In this document: positions 62,109 to 64,000 of the stretch, in pieces
How positions within the stretch are numbered: position 1 is the first letter of the stretch
Layout of the letters: each line of letters begins with the position of its first letter
NCBI RefSeq assembly: GCF_019733355.1
Contig: NZ_JAIHLQ010000003.1
Coordinates: forward strand, 124,001 to 188,000
Length of the DNA: 64,000 nucleotides
Source: Pseudomonas baetica
GTDB lineage: Bacteria; Pseudomonadota; Gammaproteobacteria; Pseudomonadales; Pseudomonadaceae
Reading direction: 5' to 3'
Program-made: the position numbers and the translations under genes
Notes under the pieces: generated by a model
The model's input: the letters and a program-made list of their open reading frames with translations, nothing else
Told to the model about the DNA's origin: nothing
Databases searched by the model: none

Positions 62109-62255
62109 CATGAAAGATCAGGTCCATCACTGCGCGGCAGGTCAGTGAATGGCTGACCGCGACGCTGGGCCTTGATGGGCATAAAACCGTGATTGACGCT
62201 GAAACCTTTGTGAATTGCCCGCAAACGCTGGTTGAGCATCAACACCAAATCCGGT
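62109..62255 (+). pseudogene. Frameshifted gene fragment
   Basis: AAGGAGAG precedes ATG 62109, which begins MKDQV. One extra base near 62123 puts this out of phase with a frame that reads ITARQVSEWLTATLGLDGHK and continues VIDAETFVNCPQTLVEHQHQ before running into antisense of the DUF2834 gene. Removing one base joins both. No family is recognised. Low-certainty remnant of a short gene. Confidence 0.35.
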
Positions 62256-62591
62256 TCAGCTCAGTTGAGCCGCCTCGACAATTTTCTTCCGCTGCCGAAC
62301 CCCACGAACCACCAGATACAACAAAGGCCCAACCGACACGAAAACCGCCGTCAACAGCAAGTAAGGCACCACCGACCAACCTGACTGCCCACGGGCCTTG
62401 GCATCCTTGATCATCCAAACGCCGGCCAGTGTCGCCAGCACATACAAATCAATCACCACCTGCGCGGTATCCGGGTGCGACATCAGGCTGATCCCGAAGT
62501 TGATCAGCGACTGTTCAGCCTGAAGCATTACCGAAACCGTATAACCGGTAAACGCGAGCAAAGCGGTGAGGGGCAAAGCGATAGACATCAT
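62256..62591 (-). CDS. DUF2834 membrane protein
   Basis: A 111-residue protein with three transmembrane helices (MSIALPLTALLAFTGYTVSV, TAQVVIDLYVLATLAGVWMI, GWSVVPYLLLTAVFVSVGPL) and a basic tail. WMIKDAKARGQSGW is the DUF2834 motif between helices 2 and 3. Function unknown. ATG 62591, eight bases after AGGA, is used; ATG 62588 is adjacent. Divergent from the threonine dehydratase leader. Confidence 0.78.
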   Translation of the reverse strand: MMSIALPLTALLAFTGYTVSVMLQAEQSLINFGISLMSHPDTAQVVIDLYVLATLAGVWMIKDAKARGQSGWSVVPYLLLTAVFVSVGPLLYLVVRGVRQRKKIVEAAQLS

Positions 62592-62654
62592 GCGTTCGTT
62601 CCTTGAAGTGATGAGGGCAATCGCCAGCCTAGCGTTGCCACGCAAAATTGGCCA

Positions 62655-62683
62655 TTGACTTGCGAGCAACGCCCGGGCTAATT
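62655..62683 (+). promoter_or_regulatory. Sigma-70 promoter of the threonine dehydratase operon
   Basis: TTGACT (-35), 17 bases, CTAATT (-10). The start of transcription would fall at about 62690, at or one base before the leader ATG. Confidence 0.6.
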
Positions 62684-62690
62684 TCGGCCC

Positions 62691-62756
62691 ATGACTTCCA
62701 CCGTATTGCGCTGCCAGCCAAGCATTATTACCGCCATTCCTCATTTGGCGGGCTAG
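62691..62756 (+). CDS. Leader peptide for attenuation, Ile/Thr codons
   Basis: 21 codons: MTSTVLRCQPSIITAIPHLA then Gly and TAG. Codons 12-16 read Ile-Ile-Thr-Ala-Ile. The final codons overlap GGCGGG, which can pair with the left arm of the following terminator. No ribosome site is visible, and the predicted transcript starts at the ATG. Its logic is that of a classical branched-chain amino-acid attenuator: stalling at Ile/Thr codons frees GGCGGG to block the terminator. Confidence 0.65.
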   Translation: MTSTVLRCQPSIITAIPHLAG

Positions 62757-62798
62757 CTCACGACTGCAGCACCCAACCCGCCCTAGAGGCGGGTTTTC
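62747..62798 (+). terminator. Attenuator of the threonine dehydratase gene
   Basis: Terminator hairpin AACCCGCC (62775-62782), loop CTAGA, GGCGGGTT (62788-62795), then TTTTC. Alternative antiterminator: GGCGGG (62747-62752) with CCCGCC (62777-62782). The two are mutually exclusive. Confidence 0.75.
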
Positions 62799-62842
62799 AT
62801 TTTCTGTCTCCGGGTTTCTGATCAAAGCGTCAGGAGACGACC

Positions 62843-63856
62843 ATGCCGCACAGCCCCGACCAGCAAGCCTTGCTTGAGCAATACGTGAAAAAGATCCTTG
62901 CCGCGCCGGTCTACGACATTGCCATACGCACGCCGTTGCAGGCTGCGCCAGCGTTGTCTGAAGCACTGGGCAACCGCATCCTGCTCAAGCGTGAAGACCT
63001 GCAACCGACGTTCTCCTTCAAGATCCGCGGTGCCTACAACAAACTCGTGCAGTTGAGTGACGAGCAGAAGGCACGCGGGGTGATCACCGCCTCGGCCGGC
63101 AATCATGCCCAAGGTGTGGCGCTGGCGGCGCGGGAGTTAGGGATCGCTGCAATCATCGTCATGCCGTCGACAACGCCGGAGTTGAAAGTGCTGGGTGTGC
63201 GAAGTCGCGGCGCCGAAGCGCTGCTGCATGGCGAAAGCTTCCCGTTTGCCCTGGCCCATGCGCTGCAACTGGCCGCGCAGACCGGGCGCACCTTTGTTTC
63301 GCCCTTCGACGATACGGAGGTGATTGCCGGGCAAGGCACTGTAGCGATGGAGATCCTCCGTCAGCATCAAGGCACGCTGGACGCGATCTTCATCCCGGTT
63401 GGCGGTGGTGGTTTGATCGCCGGGATCGCCGCCTACGTCAAATACCTGCGCCCTGAAGTGCGCATTATCGGCGTCGAGTCCGAACATTCCGCGTGCCTGA
63501 AAGCGGCCATGCACGCCGGAGAGCGGGTGGTATTGCCCAATGTCGGCACTTTCGCCGACGGCGTGGCCGTGGCGCAGATCGGTGAGTATGGGTTTGAGGT
63601 GTGCCGCTTTTGCGTAGATGAGGTGCTCACGGTCAGCAACGACGACCTCTGTGCGGCAATCAAAAACATCTACGACGATACCCGCTCGATCACCGAACCT
63701 TCCGGCGCATTGGCGGTGGCCGGGATCAAACAGTACGTGGCGCGAAGCGGTGTGCGGGATCAGACCTTCGTGGCGATCGACTCAGGTGCCAACATCAACT
63801 TCGACAGCCTGCGCCACGTCGCTGAGCGCGCCGCTGCATGCGGCGTTCCAGCGTAA
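62843..63856 (+). CDS. ilvA: Threonine dehydratase, short form without regulatory domains
   Basis: A 337-residue PLP enzyme that deaminates L-threonine to 2-oxobutyrate, the first step to isoleucine. PLP lysine lies in PTFSFKIRGAYNK, the phosphate loop in PVGGGGLIAGIA and the cofactor Asn loop in ASAGNHAQGVA. Full biosynthetic IlvA has about 500 residues with two C-terminal ACT-like domains for isoleucine feedback. This one stops after the catalytic domain at TAA 63856, with an unrelated gene following. Control is probably by the attenuator upstream. The symbol is by function; the genome may carry a longer paralogue. The start follows AGGAGACGACC. Confidence 0.88.
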   Translation: MPHSPDQQALLEQYVKKILAAPVYDIAIRTPLQAAPALSEALGNRILLKREDLQPTFSFKIRGAYNKLVQLSDEQKARGVITASAGNHAQGVALAARELGIAAIIVMPSTTPELKVLGVRSRGAEALLHGESFPFALAHALQLAAQTGRTFVSPFDDTEVIAGQGTVAMEILRQHQGTLDAIFIPVGGGGLIAGIAAYVKYLRPEVRIIGVESEHSACLKAAMHAGERVVLPNVGTFADGVAVAQIGEYGFEVCRFCVDEVLTVSNDDLCAAIKNIYDDTRSITEPSGALAVAGIKQYVARSGVRDQTFVAIDSGANINFDSLRHVAERAAACGVPA

Positions 63857-63860
63857 GCGC

Positions 63861-64000
63861 TCAAGCCAACAATGGGCGCAGAAAGCTGCGCTCGTAGCTG
63901 ACGATGAACTTCTTCTCGAGCAGTGATTGCACCAGCGCGCTGCTTTGCGGATCGGTCAGGGCGATATGCCGGTAGCTTTCGTAATCCGCCAACGACGGAA
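63861..64000 (-). CDS. NIPSNAP family protein (C-terminal part)
   Basis: Only the last 45 codons are in the window, read from the edge to a TGA at 63861-63863. PSLADYESYRHIALTDPQ and FIVSYERSFLRPLLA match the conserved end of NIPSNAP proteins, small dimeric alpha/beta-barrel proteins of unclear role. Convergent with the threonine dehydratase gene, four bases apart. Confidence 0.7.
   Translation of the reverse strand, partial: PSLADYESYRHIALTDPQSSALVQSLLEKKFIVSYERSFLRPLLA

Overview
The window is chromosomal DNA of a fluorescent Pseudomonas, most likely of the P. fluorescens / P. koreensis lineage. Evidence is the gene set (kgu/ptxS ketogluconate operon, modABC, galU, gor, ahpCF, hpd, aruH, an MvaT-family silencer, KguT- and RarD-type carriers), high-GC third positions, and seven REPIN-type inverted repeats built on a GTGGGAGCGGGCTTGCTCGCGAA-like unit lying between genes. 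No rRNA gene, complete tRNA gene, insertion sequence or CRISPR array is visible.

Region 1 (1-3834) is the right end of a prophage-like element. It has a partial zinc metallopeptidase with DUF4214 repeats, a DUF1353 protein, a GH19 endolysin, overlapping Rz/Rz1 spanin genes and a small LexA-box-controlled two-gene unit. It ends at a copy of the 3' end of a tRNA-Leu, which looks like an attachment site. Region 2 (4065-10029) is a chaperone-usher fimbrial cluster: pilin, chaperone, usher, receiver-domain protein and adhesin. It carries four copies of an RcsB/GacA-like box, and the usher is frameshifted at a run of nine G. Region 3 (10043-16847) holds small unknown proteins, an ABC-F ATPase broken by a 10-bp tandem repeat, topoisomerase IB and modABC behind a ModE operator.

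Region 4 (16844-23477) has nitronate monooxygenase, an AcuI-type reductase, an effector-binding protein, the alkylation-repair pair ada/alkB (Ada lacks three zinc cysteines) and several small lipoproteins and unknown proteins. Region 5 (23735-31237) is envelope and redox housekeeping: galU, gor, a divergent coiled-coil protein/tyrosine recombinase pair resembling TnpT/TnpS, ahpC, ahpF and gloA. Region 6 (31378-46403) is mixed: an MvaT-family protein, a CSS-EAL phosphodiesterase, hpd, RarD, aldo/keto reductase plus LysR, a glycerate module (carrier, CdaR regulator, kinase), a chemoreceptor and arginine:pyruvate transaminase.

Region 7 (46516-51902) is the 2-ketogluconate operon kguE-kguK-kguT-kguD with ptxS and two identical PtxS operators. 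Region 8 (52001-59391) is DUF1345 and an RND efflux operon (adaptor plus pump) divergent from a two-component system. Region 9 (59435-64000) is pncA, a TPR/ECF-sigma/anti-sigma operon, DUF2834, and a short threonine dehydratase preceded by a leader peptide and attenuator, followed by a partial NIPSNAP gene.

The strongest leads are the ilvA attenuator with a probably leaderless leader peptide, the shared operator-like boxes across the fimbrial cluster, two repeat-mediated frameshifts, the TnpS/TnpT-like pair with its repeat-rich spacer, and an ECF sigma gene whose best-placed start codon is ATC.
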